From Celeribacter neptunius (GTDB lineage: Bacteria > Pseudomonadota > Alphaproteobacteria > Rhodobacterales > Rhodobacteraceae), in NCBI RefSeq assembly GCF_900113955.1, contig NZ_FORH01000006.1, positions 124,001 through 188,000 of the forward strand: DNA of 64,000 nt, written 5' to 3'. Numbering within the stretch: the first letter of the stretch is position 1; every line of letters starts with the position of its first letter. This document shows positions 1-8,760 of this stretch, piece by piece. The notes under the pieces are model-generated. The model did no database searches. It was not told the DNA's origin and saw only the letters and a list, made by a program, of their open reading frames with translations. The position numbers and the translations under genes were made by a program.

Positions 1-512
1 TCGGCAATGTCGCGCCGGACGGCTCCGCCTCGTTTTACGAAGTGATCATGCAACTGGCGGAAAAGATCCGGGCTCGGCACTATCCGATGGCGGCACCGGT
101 CTTTGCCCGCAGCGATGAGGAACTGGCGCTCTATCGCTCGCTGCCGCATGTGAAAGCGTCGCGGGCGCTGGCGAAATCCGCCGATATGGCGATCGTCGGC
201 ATCGGCCAGCTCGGCGATGACGCACCGCTCTATGTCGATGGCTTCCTGACGGCGGAGGAGCTTCTGGACCTGCGCGCCGGTGGTGGCGTTGGCGAGATCT
301 GCGGCCATGTGTTCAATCGCGAGGGGCAATATCTCGATCACCCGGTCAACCACCGCATGGTGGGGGTGAGCGTGCCGGTCGGCGATATGCCGGTCTATTG
401 CATCGGCGCGGGCACATCCAAGCTCGAAGCGCTGCGCGGGGCGCTCTCCGGCGGGCTGATTCACGGGCTGTTCACCGATGAGTGGACCGCGAGGGAACTG
501 GTTAACTCCTGA
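1..512 (+). CDS. SorC-family sugar-binding transcriptional regulator (3' part only)
   Basis: The frame is open from base 3 with no start in the window, so only the last ~169 residues are seen and the N-terminal HTH lies upstream. The visible part resembles the C-terminal effector-binding domain of SorC/DeoR-type regulators: an MAIVGIGQLG stretch, then GGVGEICGHVFNREG, and near the end IGAGTSKLEALRGAL followed by GLIHGLFTDEWTA. SorC proteins bind phosphosugars or sugars and regulate adjacent carbohydrate operons. It lies 120 bp upstream of a polyol operon on the same strand, with palindromic sites between, so it is probably that operon's regulator. The family call is good; the regulatory target is inferred from position. 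Confidence 0.85.
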   Translation, partial: GNVAPDGSASFYEVIMQLAEKIRARHYPMAAPVFARSDEELALYRSLPHVKASRALAKSADMAIVGIGQLGDDAPLYVDGFLTAEELLDLRAGGGVGEICGHVFNREGQYLDHPVNHRMVGVSVPVGDMPVYCIGAGTSKLEALRGALSGGLIHGLFTDEWTARELVNS

Positions 513-538
513 TCTGAAAGTGATTTCCGGGCATCAAA

Positions 539-557
539 GGGCTTTGGTGAAAAGCCC
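539..557 (+). terminator. Weak hairpin after the SorC-type regulator gene
   Basis: GGGCTTT and AAAGCCC form a 7-bp stem with a 5-nt loop 26 bp after the regulator stop codon. There is no T tract, and the following bases form the TTGACA box of the next promoter. It may be a weak terminator or only a hairpin. Confidence 0.35.
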
Positions 558-558
558 C

Positions 559-613
559 TTGACAGAAATGCACCTTTAAGTGAGCATTGGTTCATGAAGT
601 GAGCAAATGCTCA
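559..613 (+). promoter_or_regulatory. Polyol operon promoter with two operator-like palindromes
   Basis: TTGACA at 559-564 is a consensus -35 box; 17 bp on, GAGCAT (582-587) is a poor but possible -10. Two related 14-bp sites follow: an imperfect one, TGAGCATTGGTTCA (581-594), and a perfect inverted repeat, TGAGCAAATGCTCA (600-613), with starts 19 bp apart. The first overlaps the -10 position. They are plausible binding sites for the SorC-type regulator encoded just upstream. A GGAGG ribosome site precedes the ATG at 633. Confidence 0.6.
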
Positions 614-632
614 TATCAAATGGGAGGATACC

Positions 633-1937
633 ATGAATACGACTTTTCGCGCCCTGATGGGTGCGTGCGCTCTTGGTGCGCTTGCCGCCGGGGCCTCTGC
701 CGAGACCATCACCATCGCCACCGTGAACAATGGCGACATGATCCGCATGCAGGGCTATACCGACGATTTCACCGCTAAGACCGGCATCGACGTCGAATGG
801 GTGACGCTCGAGGAAAACGTGCTGCGTCAGCGCGTGACCACCGACATCTCGACTAAGGGCGGTGCCTTCGACATCATGACCATCGGCATGTACGAAACCC
901 CGATCTGGGGGGCCAATGGCTGGCTCGTGCCGCTCACCGATCTGTCCGAAAGCTACGACGTCGGGGACATCCTGCCGGCGATGGCGGGCGGTCTGAGCTA
1001 TGACGGCACGCTCTATGCTGCGCCGTTCTATGGCGAAAGCTCGATGGTCATGTATCGCACGGACCTGATGGAAAAGGCCGGTCTGGAAATGCCGAAGGCC
1101 CCGACCTGGGAGTTCATCCGCCAGGCGGCGGCGGCGATGACCGACCGTGATGCCGAAATCAACGGCATCTGCCTGCGCGGCAAGGCCGGCTGGGGCGAAG
1201 GCGGGGCCTTCATCACCGCGATGTCCAACTCCTTCGGAGGGCGCTGGTTCGACATGGACTGGAACGCCCAGTTCGACACCAAACCGTGGAAAGATACGCT
1301 CGAATTCTTCGTCGGCATGATGAACGAAAGCGGTCCGGCGGGCTATGCCACCAACGGTTTCAACGAAAACCTGTCGCTGTTCCAGCAGGGCAAATGCGGC
1401 ATGTGGATCGACGCCACCGTGGCGGCCTCTTTCGTGACCAACCCGGAGGATTCCACCGTGGCTGACAGCGTCGGCTTCGCGCTTGCCCCCGACAACGGTC
1501 TCGGCAAACGTTCGAACTGGCTCTGGGCCTGGGCGCTGGCGATCCCGGCCGGGACACAGAACGAAGCGGCCGCGAAACAGTTCATCGAATGGGCCACCTC
1601 GAAAGACTATATCGAGCTCGTCGCCTCGAAAGAAGGCTGGGCCAATGTGCCGCCGGGCGCACGCAGCTCGCTCTATGAAAACCCGAACTACATCGAAGTG
1701 CCCTTTGCCCAGATGACCCTGGATTCGATCCTGACGGCGGACCCGAACAATTCGACGGTCGAGCCTTCGCCCTATGTCGGCGTGCAATTCGCGGCGATCC
1801 CCGAATTTGCCGGTATCGCCACCGAGGTCAGCCAGGAATTCTCGGCGGTCTATGCGGGACAACAGAGTGTCGACGAGGCGCTTGAGAAAGCTCAGGCTCT
1901 GACCAACGACGCCATGGAAGCTGCGGGTTACCGCTAA
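633..1937 (+). CDS. smoE: Polyol ABC transporter, periplasmic binding protein
   Basis: 434 residues, the usual size of a family-1 extracellular sugar-binding protein. An N-terminal signal peptide (about residues 1-23, ending GASA before ETITIATVNN) sends it to the periplasm, where it should capture sorbitol/mannitol and deliver them to the permeases encoded next. The body has the binding-protein features FDIMTIGMYETPIWGANGW and a KQFIEWATSKDY segment near the C-terminal third. It is the first gene of a six-gene operon that also encodes sorbitol and mannitol dehydrogenases, which makes polyols the likely ligands, as in the Rhodobacter sphaeroides smo/mtl operon. Strong GGAGG ribosome site. Confidence 0.88.
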   Translation: MNTTFRALMGACALGALAAGASAETITIATVNNGDMIRMQGYTDDFTAKTGIDVEWVTLEENVLRQRVTTDISTKGGAFDIMTIGMYETPIWGANGWLVPLTDLSESYDVGDILPAMAGGLSYDGTLYAAPFYGESSMVMYRTDLMEKAGLEMPKAPTWEFIRQAAAAMTDRDAEINGICLRGKAGWGEGGAFITAMSNSFGGRWFDMDWNAQFDTKPWKDTLEFFVGMMNESGPAGYATNGFNENLSLFQQGKCGMWIDATVAASFVTNPEDSTVADSVGFALAPDNGLGKRSNWLWAWALAIPAGTQNEAAAKQFIEWATSKDYIELVASKEGWANVPPGARSSLYENPNYIEVPFAQMTLDSILTADPNNSTVEPSPYVGVQFAAIPEFAGIATEVSQEFSAVYAGQQSVDEALEKAQALTNDAMEAAGYR

Positions 1938-1952
1938 GCTCTCCTCCCGAAC

Positions 1953-1975
1953 GGGGGGCGGTCAAACCGCCCCCC
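1953..1975 (+). other. Perfect intercistronic hairpin after smoE
   Basis: A 10-bp perfect GC stem (1953-1962 with 1966-1975) closes a 3-nt CAA loop, 15 bp past the smoE stop. There is no T tract. Such hairpins after binding-protein genes often protect the upstream mRNA or reduce read-through, so the binding protein is made in excess over the permeases. That role is inferred here. Confidence 0.7.
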
Positions 1976-2122
1976 AACCCCGCTCGCACATTACACACTG
2001 CATATCCGTGATCCGCCCGTCCGCGATCTGAACCGGTTCAGTTCGAACAAGGGGATCGCTGCGCTCTTTCCGCGGTGCCGATCCTCGCAAGTTCCGTTCT
2101 GCAAACGCAGGAGGTCTCTCTC

Positions 2123-2989
2123 ATGGCTACCCAGCATTCCCGCTCCGCCGCCCGGCTGATGATGGCGCCCGCCGTCGTCCTGCTTCTGGGTTGGATGCTC
2201 ATCCCGCTCACCATGACGCTCTATTTTTCGTTCAAGAAATACCTGCCGATGCGTGGTGGCGATCTCGGCTGGGTCGGGTTCGAGAATTACAGCCGATTCC
2301 TGTCCTCGTCCTCTTTCTGGCCCAGCATCACCGCGACGCTGATGATCGTCGGCGGCGTGTTGATCATCACCGTCGTGCTCGGGATCTTGCTCGCCATTCT
2401 GCTCAACCAGCCGATGTGGGGGCAGGGCGTTGTGCGCATTCTCGTGATCGCCCCGTTCTTCGTCATGCCCACAGTTTCGGCGCTGGTGTGGAAGAACATG
2501 TTCATGGACCCGAACTATGGGCTTTTGGCCTATCTCTGGAAATTCTTCGGGGCGCAGCCGGTCGAATGGCTGAGCCAGGCCTCGCTGCCGTCGATCATCA
2601 TGATCGTGTCCTGGCAATGGCTGCCCTTTGCGACGCTGATCCTGTTGACCGCGATCCAGTCCCTGGACGGCGAACAGCTCGAGGCCTCCGAAATGGACGG
2701 CGCCTCGCCGCTCGCCCGTTTTGGCTATATCGTCCTGCCGCATCTGGCGCGCGCGATCACCATTGTGATCCTGATCCAGACGATCTTTCTCCTGTCGATC
2801 TTCGCGGAGATTTTCGTCACCACCGGCGGTGCCTTTGGCACCAAGACACTCACCTACCTGATCTTCCAGCGGGTGCTGGAAAGCCAGAACGTGGGCCTCG
2901 GCTCTGCCGGCGGTGTCTATGCCATCATCCTCGCCAACATCGTTGCCATCTTCCTGATGCGCATCGTCGGCAAGAATCTCGACGCGTAA
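2123..2989 (+). CDS. smoF: Polyol ABC transporter permease 1
   Basis: 288 residues, an inner-membrane MalF-type subunit with about six hydrophobic segments. The binding-protein-dependent EAA loop is visible late in the protein (LEASEMDGASPLARFGYIVLPHL), where it contacts the ATPase. The frame is open further upstream, but the ATG at 2123 is chosen because AGGAGG (2109-2114) lies 8 bp before it and the protein then starts MATQHSRSAARLMMAPA, followed by the first membrane helix. The next permease starts 10 bp after this stop. It works with SmoG, SmoK and SmoE in polyol uptake. Confidence 0.9.
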   Translation: MATQHSRSAARLMMAPAVVLLLGWMLIPLTMTLYFSFKKYLPMRGGDLGWVGFENYSRFLSSSSFWPSITATLMIVGGVLIITVVLGILLAILLNQPMWGQGVVRILVIAPFFVMPTVSALVWKNMFMDPNYGLLAYLWKFFGAQPVEWLSQASLPSIIMIVSWQWLPFATLILLTAIQSLDGEQLEASEMDGASPLARFGYIVLPHLARAITIVILIQTIFLLSIFAEIFVTTGGAFGTKTLTYLIFQRVLESQNVGLGSAGGVYAIILANIVAIFLMRIVGKNLDA

Positions 2990-2999
2990 GGAGGGCACC

Positions 3000-3830
3000 A
3001 TGGCACGCGCAGTGACCCGCAATCGCAAGATCATCAACACCGCCGTTGCTTGGGGGATCGGTCTGCTGATCTTCTTCCCGATCTTCTGGACCATTCTCAC
3101 CAGCTTCAAGACCGAGGCGACGGCAATCGCCGATCCGCCGGTGCTGTTCAACTTCCACTGGACGCTGGAAAACTATTCGGTGGTGATGGAGCGCTCCAAC
3201 TATGGCCGCTTCCTCACCAACTCGATTATCATCGCCGGTGGTTCGACCATCCTCGGCATCATCATCGCGGTGCCGGCGGCCTGGTCGATGGCCTTCGTGC
3301 CGTCGCCCCGGACCAAGGACATCCTCTTGTGGATGCTCTCGACCAAGATGCTGCCCGCCGTCGGCGTGCTCTACCCGATCTATCTGATGTTCATCCGCAT
3401 GGGGCTTCTGGACACCCGGCTCGGTCTGGTCATCGTGCTGATGCTGATCAACCTGCCGATCATCGTCTGGATGCTCTACACCTACTTCAAGGAGATCCCC
3501 GGCGAGATCCTCGAGGCGGCGCGCATGGACGGGGCCTCTCTCAAGGAAGAGCTGATCTACATCCTGACTCCGATGGCAATCCCGGGCATTGCCTCGACCC
3601 TTTTGTTGAACGTGATCCTTGCCTGGAACGAGGCCTTCTGGACGCTCAACCTGACGGCTGCGAAAGCTGCGCCTCTGACCGCCTTCATCGCCAGCTATTC
3701 GAGCCCCGAGGGCCTGTTCTACGCCAAGCTCTCGGCCGCCTCGACCATGGCCATCGCGCCGATCCTGATCCTCGGCTGGTTCAGCCAGAAACAACTCGTC
3801 AGCGGCCTGACCTTCGGCGCCGTCAAATAA
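3000..3830 (+). CDS. smoG: Polyol ABC transporter permease 2
   Basis: 276 residues, an inner-membrane MalG-type partner of the preceding permease. It has an N-terminal helix (VAWGIGLLIFFPIFWTILTSFK), several further helices, and an EAA loop (ILEAARMDGASLKEELIYILTPMAIPGI) that docks the ATPase. A GGAGG ribosome site overlaps the end of smoF, 10 bp upstream. The C-terminus SQKQLVSGLTFGAVK is typical of MalG-like proteins that terminate in a short cytoplasmic tail. Confidence 0.9.
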   Translation: MARAVTRNRKIINTAVAWGIGLLIFFPIFWTILTSFKTEATAIADPPVLFNFHWTLENYSVVMERSNYGRFLTNSIIIAGGSTILGIIIAVPAAWSMAFVPSPRTKDILLWMLSTKMLPAVGVLYPIYLMFIRMGLLDTRLGLVIVLMLINLPIIVWMLYTYFKEIPGEILEAARMDGASLKEELIYILTPMAIPGIASTLLLNVILAWNEAFWTLNLTAAKAAPLTAFIASYSSPEGLFYAKLSAASTMAIAPILILGWFSQKQLVSGLTFGAVK

Positions 3831-3852
3831 GAAGACATAGGAGACCTGCGAC

Positions 3853-4857
3853 ATGGGACGCATTACGCTTGATAAAGTCCGCAAGGCCTTCGGTGATATC
3901 GAAGTCATCCCGCCTCTGGACCTGACCATCGAGGATGGTGAATTCGTGGTTTTCGTCGGCCCCTCCGGCTGCGGCAAGTCCACGCTCTTGCGGTTGATCG
4001 CCGGGCTCGAGGATGTCTCGGGCGGGCAGATCCGCATCGACCGCGAAGACGCCACCGAGTTGCCGCCGGCGAAACGCGGCCTCGCCATGGTGTTTCAGAG
4101 CTACGCGCTCTACCCGCATATGTCGGTGCGCAAGAACATCGCCTTCCCGATGAAAATGGCGGGCGTGCCGCATGACGAGCAGGAGCGCCGCATCGCCTCC
4201 GCCGCCAAGGCGCTCAACCTCACCGATTACCTCGACCGCAAGCCGGGGCAATTGTCGGGTGGTCAGCGTCAGCGTGTTGCCATCGGCCGCGCCATCGTGC
4301 GCGAACCGGCAGCCTTCCTGTTCGACGAACCGTTGTCGAACCTGGACGCCGCGCTGCGCGTCGGCATGCGGCTGGAAATCTCAGAGCTGCACAAACGCCT
4401 CGCCACGACGATGATCTATGTCACCCATGACCAGGTCGAGGCGATGACCATGGCCGACAAAATCGTGGTGCTTCAGGCCGGTCGTATCGAGCAGGTCGGC
4501 ACGCCGCTCGAGCTCTACAACACGCCGCGCAACAAATTCGTCGCGGGCTTCATCGGCTCGCCGAAAATGAACCTGATCGAGGGGGACGCGGCGACGCAGC
4601 ATGGCGCGACGACGATTGGCATCCGCCCGGAACACATCGGGATCTCCGCCGAGAGCGGCCTGTGGGAAGGCGTTGTCGGGGTGTCCGAACATCTGGGCTC
4701 CGACACGTTTTTCCACGTCAAGGTCGAGGCGGTCGGGGCCGAGCCGCTGACCGTGCGGGCCTCGGGCGAGGTATCGTTGAAATACGGCGATCGGGTGTTT
4801 TTGAGCCCCGACATGAAAAACCTGCACAAGTTCGGCGCAGACGGGCTGCGGATCTGA
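3853..4857 (+). CDS. smoK: Polyol ABC transporter ATP-binding protein
   Basis: 334 residues, a MalK/UgpC-type ATPase. Walker A is GPSGCGKST (about residues 37-45), the Q-loop follows ([14 protein letters not shown]), the signature is LSGGQRQR, Walker B is [12 protein letters not shown], and the switch histidine is in [14 protein letters not shown]. The C-terminal ~100 residues form the TOBE/OB regulatory region ([11 protein letters not shown]). It energises SmoFG from the cytoplasmic side. Its TGA overlaps the ATG of smoS by one base, which indicates translational coupling of transporter and catabolic enzyme. Confidence 0.92.
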   Translation: MGRITLDKVRKAFGDIEVIPPLDLTIEDGEFVVFVGPSGCGKSTLLRLIAGLEDVSGGQIRIDREDATELPPAKRGLAMVFQSYALYPHMSVRKNIAFPMKMAGVPHDEQERRIASAAKALNLTDYLDRKPGQLSGGQRQRVAIGRAIVREPAAFLFDEPLSNLDAALRVGMRLEISELHKRLATTMIYVTHDQVEAMTMADKIVVLQAGRIEQVGTPLELYNTPRNKFVAGFIGSPKMNLIEGDAATQHGATTIGIRPEHIGISAESGLWEGVVGVSEHLGSDTFFHVKVEAVGAEPLTVRASGEVSLKYGDRVFLSPDMKNLHKFGADGLRI

Positions 4858-5630
4858 TGACGCGGCTGGCTGGAAAAACCGCCCTGATCACCGGGGCAGC
4901 CCGCGGCATCGGCTTTGAATTTGCCAAGGCCTATGTCGCCGAGGGTGCGCGGGTGGCGATTGCCGATATCAATATCGAACGCGCGCGGGAAAGCGCCGCC
5001 GAGATTGGCGACGCTGCGGTGGCCATCGAGATGGATATCACCGCGCAGGAGAGCATCGATGCCGGTGTCGCGGCCACGATCGACGCCTTGGGCGGGGTCG
5101 ACATCCTGATCAACAACGCGGCGCTGTTCACCGCCGCGCCGATCATCGAGATCACGCGTGAGGATTATGCCCGTGTCTTCGACATCAATGTCGCGGGCAC
5201 GCTGTTCACGCTTCAGGCGGTGGCGAGACACATGATCGCCCGCGGCAAGGGCGGCAAGATCATTAATATGGCGAGCCAGGCCGGGCGGCGCGGCGAGGCG
5301 CTCGTCGCCGTCTACTGTGCCACCAAGGCGGCGGTGATCAGCCTGACGCAATCGGCCGGGCTCGACCTGATCAAACACGGCATCAACGTCAATGCCATCG
5401 CCCCCGGCGTGGTCGATGGCGAGCATTGGGACGGGGTCGATGCCTTCTTTGCCAAATATGAAAACAAGCCTCTGGGTCAGAAGAAAAAGGAGGTCGGCGA
5501 ATCCGTCCCCTATGGCCGCATGGGCAAGCCTTCGGATCTCACCGGTATGGCGATCTTTCTGGCGTCTGACGAGGCCGATTACATCGTCGCCCAGACCTAC
5601 AATGTCGATGGCGGGCAATGGATGAGCTGA
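4857..5630 (+). CDS. smoS: Sorbitol dehydrogenase (SDR family)
   Basis: 257 residues, an NAD-dependent short-chain dehydrogenase expected to oxidise D-sorbitol (and galactitol/L-iditol) to the ketose in the cytoplasm. The Rossmann glycine motif is TGAARGIG (about residues 12-19), NNAAL follows, and the catalytic residues are Ser in NMASQAG and Tyr-x3-Lys in VYCATKAAV. The C-terminal DGEHWDGVDAFF region and the ending YNVDGGQWMS closely match my memory of Rhodobacter sphaeroides SmoS. The frame is open upstream, but the ATG at 4857 overlaps the smoK stop and gives the family's usual length. Confidence 0.92.
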   Translation: MTRLAGKTALITGAARGIGFEFAKAYVAEGARVAIADINIERARESAAEIGDAAVAIEMDITAQESIDAGVAATIDALGGVDILINNAALFTAAPIIEITREDYARVFDINVAGTLFTLQAVARHMIARGKGGKIINMASQAGRRGEALVAVYCATKAAVISLTQSAGLDLIKHGINVNAIAPGVVDGEHWDGVDAFFAKYENKPLGQKKKEVGESVPYGRMGKPSDLTGMAIFLASDEADYIVAQTYNVDGGQWMS

Positions 5631-5681
5631 GACGAAAAGAGCGAGACCAAATCGAGCTGGCTGCGTTGAAAGGATAAGAAC

Positions 5682-7145
5682 ATGAAACTCTCGAATGCGA
5701 CGCTGAATGCGCTGCCTGAAACCATCAAACGGCCGACCTATGACCGCAGCAAGCTCACGCCCGGGATCGTCCATATCGGGCTGGGCAATTTCCATCGGGC
5801 GCATCAGTCCTGGTATCTGCACCGGCTGATGCAACAGGGCCTGGCGCAGGACTGGGCCATCATCGGTGCCGGTGTGCGCCCCTATGACGAGGCGATGCGG
5901 CTCAAACTCGCGGCGCAGGATTATCTGACCACGCTGATCGAGTTGGACCCGGCCGGCAGCTCCGCCGAGGTGGTCGGCGCGATGATCGATTACGTGCCGA
6001 TCGAAGAGGGCAATGGCGCGCTGATCGAACGCATGGCCCAGCCGGACATCCGCATCGTCGCGCTCACCGTGACCGAGGGCGGCTATTTCATCGACCCGGC
6101 GACCAAGGGCTTCGATGCCAGCCATCCCGACATTCTGCATGACGCGGAAAACCCGTGGCAGCCGCGCACGGCATTCGGGGCGATGATTGCCGCGCTGAAA
6201 CTGCGCCGCGATCGCGGTGTCGGGCCGTTCACCGGCCAGTCCTGTGACAATCTTCAGGGCAATGGCGCGATCCTGCGGCAGACGCTGGTCTCGCTGGCGC
6301 AGATGTCCGATCCGGATCTTGCCGTCTGGATCGATCAGAATTGCAGCTTTCCCAATGCCATGGTCGATTGCATCGTGCCCGCGACGGGGCCGAAGGAACT
6401 GGCGCTCGCCGCCGAATTCGGCATCGAGGATCAGGTGCCGGTGACCCATGAGAATTTCCGCCAATGGGTGATCGAGGATGACTTCTGCGCCGGGCGGCCA
6501 GATTGGGACAAGGCGGGGGCGACCTTCTCCGACAATGTCCATGGCTATGAGACGATGAAGATCCGCATCCTCAATGGTGGACATCAGGTGATCTCCGATC
6601 CCGGTGAGCTTTTGTCGGTCGGGACGATTTCCGCCTGTATGGACCACCCGCTGATCTCGGCGCTGTTCGAGAAAGTCGAACGCGAAGAGATCATGCCGCA
6701 TGTCGCACCGGTGCCGGAATTCACGCCGCAGACCTATGTGGCGCTGATCCAGAAGCGCTTTTCCAATCCGAAGATCGTCGACACCACCCGCCGCGTGGCC
6801 TTTGATGGCTCGTCGCGGCATCCGGGGTTTCTCGTGCCCTCGATCCGCGCCTGTCTCGATCGCGACATGCCGGTGGTGGGGCTGGCGCTCGTCTCGGCGC
6901 TTTGGGCGCGCTATTGCCTCGGCACGATGGAAGACGGCTCCATCATCGAGCCCAACGACCCCTTCTGGTCCGATCTCACGGCGCTGGCCGCCAAGGCCAA
7001 GGAGGAGCCGAAAGCCTGGTTGTCGATGCGGCACATCTATGGCGATCTGCAGGACGATCCACGCTTTGCCGCGCCTTTCGCACGCTGGTTGTCGATCCTC
7101 TATTCCGAAGGGGTCGAGGCGGCGTTGAAAGCCTATCTCGTCTGA
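5682..7145 (+). CDS. mtlK: Mannitol 2-dehydrogenase (polyol-specific long-chain dehydrogenase)
   Basis: 487 residues, the usual length for the mannitol dehydrogenase family. It should oxidise D-mannitol to D-fructose with NAD. Family features include HIGLGNFHRAHQSWY near residues 28-42 (nucleotide-binding region), TVTEGGYF, TVLSCDNL-like GQSCDNLQGNG, and the catalytic segment KIRILNGGHQVI with its Lys-x4-Asn-x2-His pattern. It follows smoS by 51 bp, with an AAGGATAAG ribosome site, and closes the polyol operon. Its last 13 bases overlap the end of the convergent znuB gene. Confidence 0.92.
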   Translation: MKLSNATLNALPETIKRPTYDRSKLTPGIVHIGLGNFHRAHQSWYLHRLMQQGLAQDWAIIGAGVRPYDEAMRLKLAAQDYLTTLIELDPAGSSAEVVGAMIDYVPIEEGNGALIERMAQPDIRIVALTVTEGGYFIDPATKGFDASHPDILHDAENPWQPRTAFGAMIAALKLRRDRGVGPFTGQSCDNLQGNGAILRQTLVSLAQMSDPDLAVWIDQNCSFPNAMVDCIVPATGPKELALAAEFGIEDQVPVTHENFRQWVIEDDFCAGRPDWDKAGATFSDNVHGYETMKIRILNGGHQVISDPGELLSVGTISACMDHPLISALFEKVEREEIMPHVAPVPEFTPQTYVALIQKRFSNPKIVDTTRRVAFDGSSRHPGFLVPSIRACLDRDMPVVGLALVSALWARYCLGTMEDGSIIEPNDPFWSDLTALAAKAKEEPKAWLSMRHIYGDLQDDPRFAAPFARWLSILYSEGVEAALKAYLV

Positions 7146-7936
7146 GGGCGGAGCAAGCGGGCGAGATTGGCCAGCGCGAAAATCAGCGCGGCGATGCAGA
7201 CGATGGTCGGGCCGGTTGGCGTGTCGAAGGCAAACGCCGCCTCGATCCCCCCCAGCACCGACAGGGCGCCGATGCCGGTGGCGATCAGCGCCATGCGTTC
7301 CGGGGTGCGGGCAAAGCTCCGGGCACTGGCTGCGGGGATCAGCAGCATCGCGGCGATCAACAGGGTGCCGACGACCTTGATCGCCACGGCCACCACCAGG
7401 GCCAGCGCCACCGACAGGACCATCTGTTCGCGTTTTGGCGAGAGGCCCGAAGCGATTGCCAGATCCGGGTTGAGCGTTGTCGTCAGAAGCGCCGACCAGC
7501 GCCAGTAGAGCAGCGCCAGCACCAGCGCCGCACCGGTCCAGATCACTGCCAGATCGCCCTTGCTGACGGCGAGGATATCGCCAAACAGATACGCCATGAG
7601 ATCGACCCGAACCCCGGGGACGAAGGACACGGCCACCAATCCGAAGGCCAGCGAACTATGCGCTGTCACGCCCAGAAGCGTGTCCATGGCAAAGCCGCGG
7701 CCCGATAGGTTCGACACGGTGAGCGCCATGATCAGGGCCAGCGCCAACACGCCCGCGAAAATCGAGACGTTGAAGCTCAGGGCCAGCGCCACGCCGAGGA
7801 TCGCGGCATGGGCTGTGGCATCGCCGAAATAGGCCATCCGGCGCCAGACAACGAAACAGCCCAGAGGGGCGGCCGCGAGCACAACGCCCAGCCCGGCGAG
7901 AATGGCGCGGACCAGGAAATCATCCAACAGGTTCAT
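7133..7936 (-). CDS. znuB: Zinc ABC transporter permease
   Basis: 267 residues, an ABC-3 family inner-membrane permease with about eight helices; the N-terminal LAAAPLGCFVVWRRMAYFGDATAHAAILGVAL contains the conserved AYFGDATAHA segment. It imports Zn2+ with ZnuC and ZnuA. The start ATG overlaps the end of znuC by four bases, so the two are translationally coupled. It is the last gene of the zur-znuC-znuB unit and runs into the end of mtlK tail to tail. Confidence 0.93.
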   Translation of the reverse strand: MNLLDDFLVRAILAGLGVVLAAAPLGCFVVWRRMAYFGDATAHAAILGVALALSFNVSIFAGVLALALIMALTVSNLSGRGFAMDTLLGVTAHSSLAFGLVAVSFVPGVRVDLMAYLFGDILAVSKGDLAVIWTGAALVLALLYWRWSALLTTTLNPDLAIASGLSPKREQMVLSVALALVVAVAIKVVGTLLIAAMLLIPAASARSFARTPERMALIATGIGALSVLGGIEAAFAFDTPTGPTIVCIAALIFALANLARLLRPQTR

Positions 7937-8760
7937 GCCGTCTCTCCATGGTCGTGCGGGTGGTCTTGGCTGTCGCCATGAGTGCGATCATGACTGTGAT
8001 CGTGCATATGCACTTGCTGGCCATGATGGGCCTCGTGGTCATGATCGAGATCGCAGTGGTCGTGATTGTGATCGTGTCGGTAAAGCGCCAGCGCCCCATG
8101 GGTGCCGGTGCCGAACAGCGCGCGATACTCGGGCGCCGAGGCGACGTGTTCCGGCGCGCCGTGACAACAGACATGGCCATTGAGGCAGACCACCCGGTCC
8201 GAGGCGGCCATCACCACATGCAGCTCATGCGAGACCATCAGCACGGCACAGCCCTTGTCGCGGCGCAGGGCCTCGACCTGGGCATAGAAATCGGCGGAGC
8301 CGGGCTGATCGAGCCCCTGTGTGGCCTCGTCGAGAATGAGAAGCTCCGGTTCGGTCAGCAGGGCACGGGCCAGGAGCACACGCTGAAACTGCCCGCCCGA
8401 CAGATCGGTCATCTGATGATTGCAAAGATGTCCGGCGCCGGCATCGTCAAGTGCCGCATGGGCGGCCTCATCGCTCACGCGATTGGGCAGGGACAGGAAG
8501 CGACGCACGGTGAGCGGCAGGGTCGGATCGATATGCAGCTTTTGCGGCACATAGCCGATCTTGAGCCCCTTTTGGCGATTGATACGCCCGCTCTCGGGGT
8601 GAAGCGCGCCGATGATGACTTTCAGCAGCGTGGATTTGCCAGAACCGTTCGGTCCGACGATGGTGACGATTTCGCCGGGCTCAAGGGTCAGGGAGACGTG
8701 ATCGAGCACCTGCCGCCCGCCAAGGCGCAAAGAGATGCTGTCGAGGGAGACCAGGCTCAT
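7933..8760 (-). CDS. znuC: Zinc ABC transporter ATPase with histidine-rich tail
   Basis: 275 residues. Walker A is GPNGSGKST, the signature LSGGQFQR, Walker B LLILDEATQGLD, and the switch histidine is in MVSHELH. The ATG at 8760 is chosen over an in-frame ATG 10 codons upstream because it overlaps the zur stop (ATGA) and starts at MSLVSLDSISL, the family's usual beginning. The last ~47 residues are an Asp/His-rich tail with about 16 histidines; such a tail probably binds zinc on the cytoplasmic side. The core ATPase is ordinary; the tail makes the protein longer than a minimal ZnuC. Confidence 0.93.
   Translation of the reverse strand: MSLVSLDSISLRLGGRQVLDHVSLTLEPGEIVTIVGPNGSGKSTLLKVIIGALHPESGRINRQKGLKIGYVPQKLHIDPTLPLTVRRFLSLPNRVSDEAAHAALDDAGAGHLCNHQMTDLSGGQFQRVLLARALLTEPELLILDEATQGLDQPGSADFYAQVEALRRDKGCAVLMVSHELHVVMAASDRVVCLNGHVCCHGAPEHVASAPEYRALFGTGTHGALALYRHDHNHDHCDLDHDHEAHHGQQVHMHDHSHDRTHGDSQDHPHDHGETA

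Noticed and set aside
576-7034. Long open frames on the minus strand across the polyol operon (for example 576-1862 and 4515-7034, 839 codons)
   Set aside because: They are antisense shadows of smoE-mtlK. Their products are Arg/His/Gly/Asp rich with no family motif, while the + strand genes have complete, recognisable domains.
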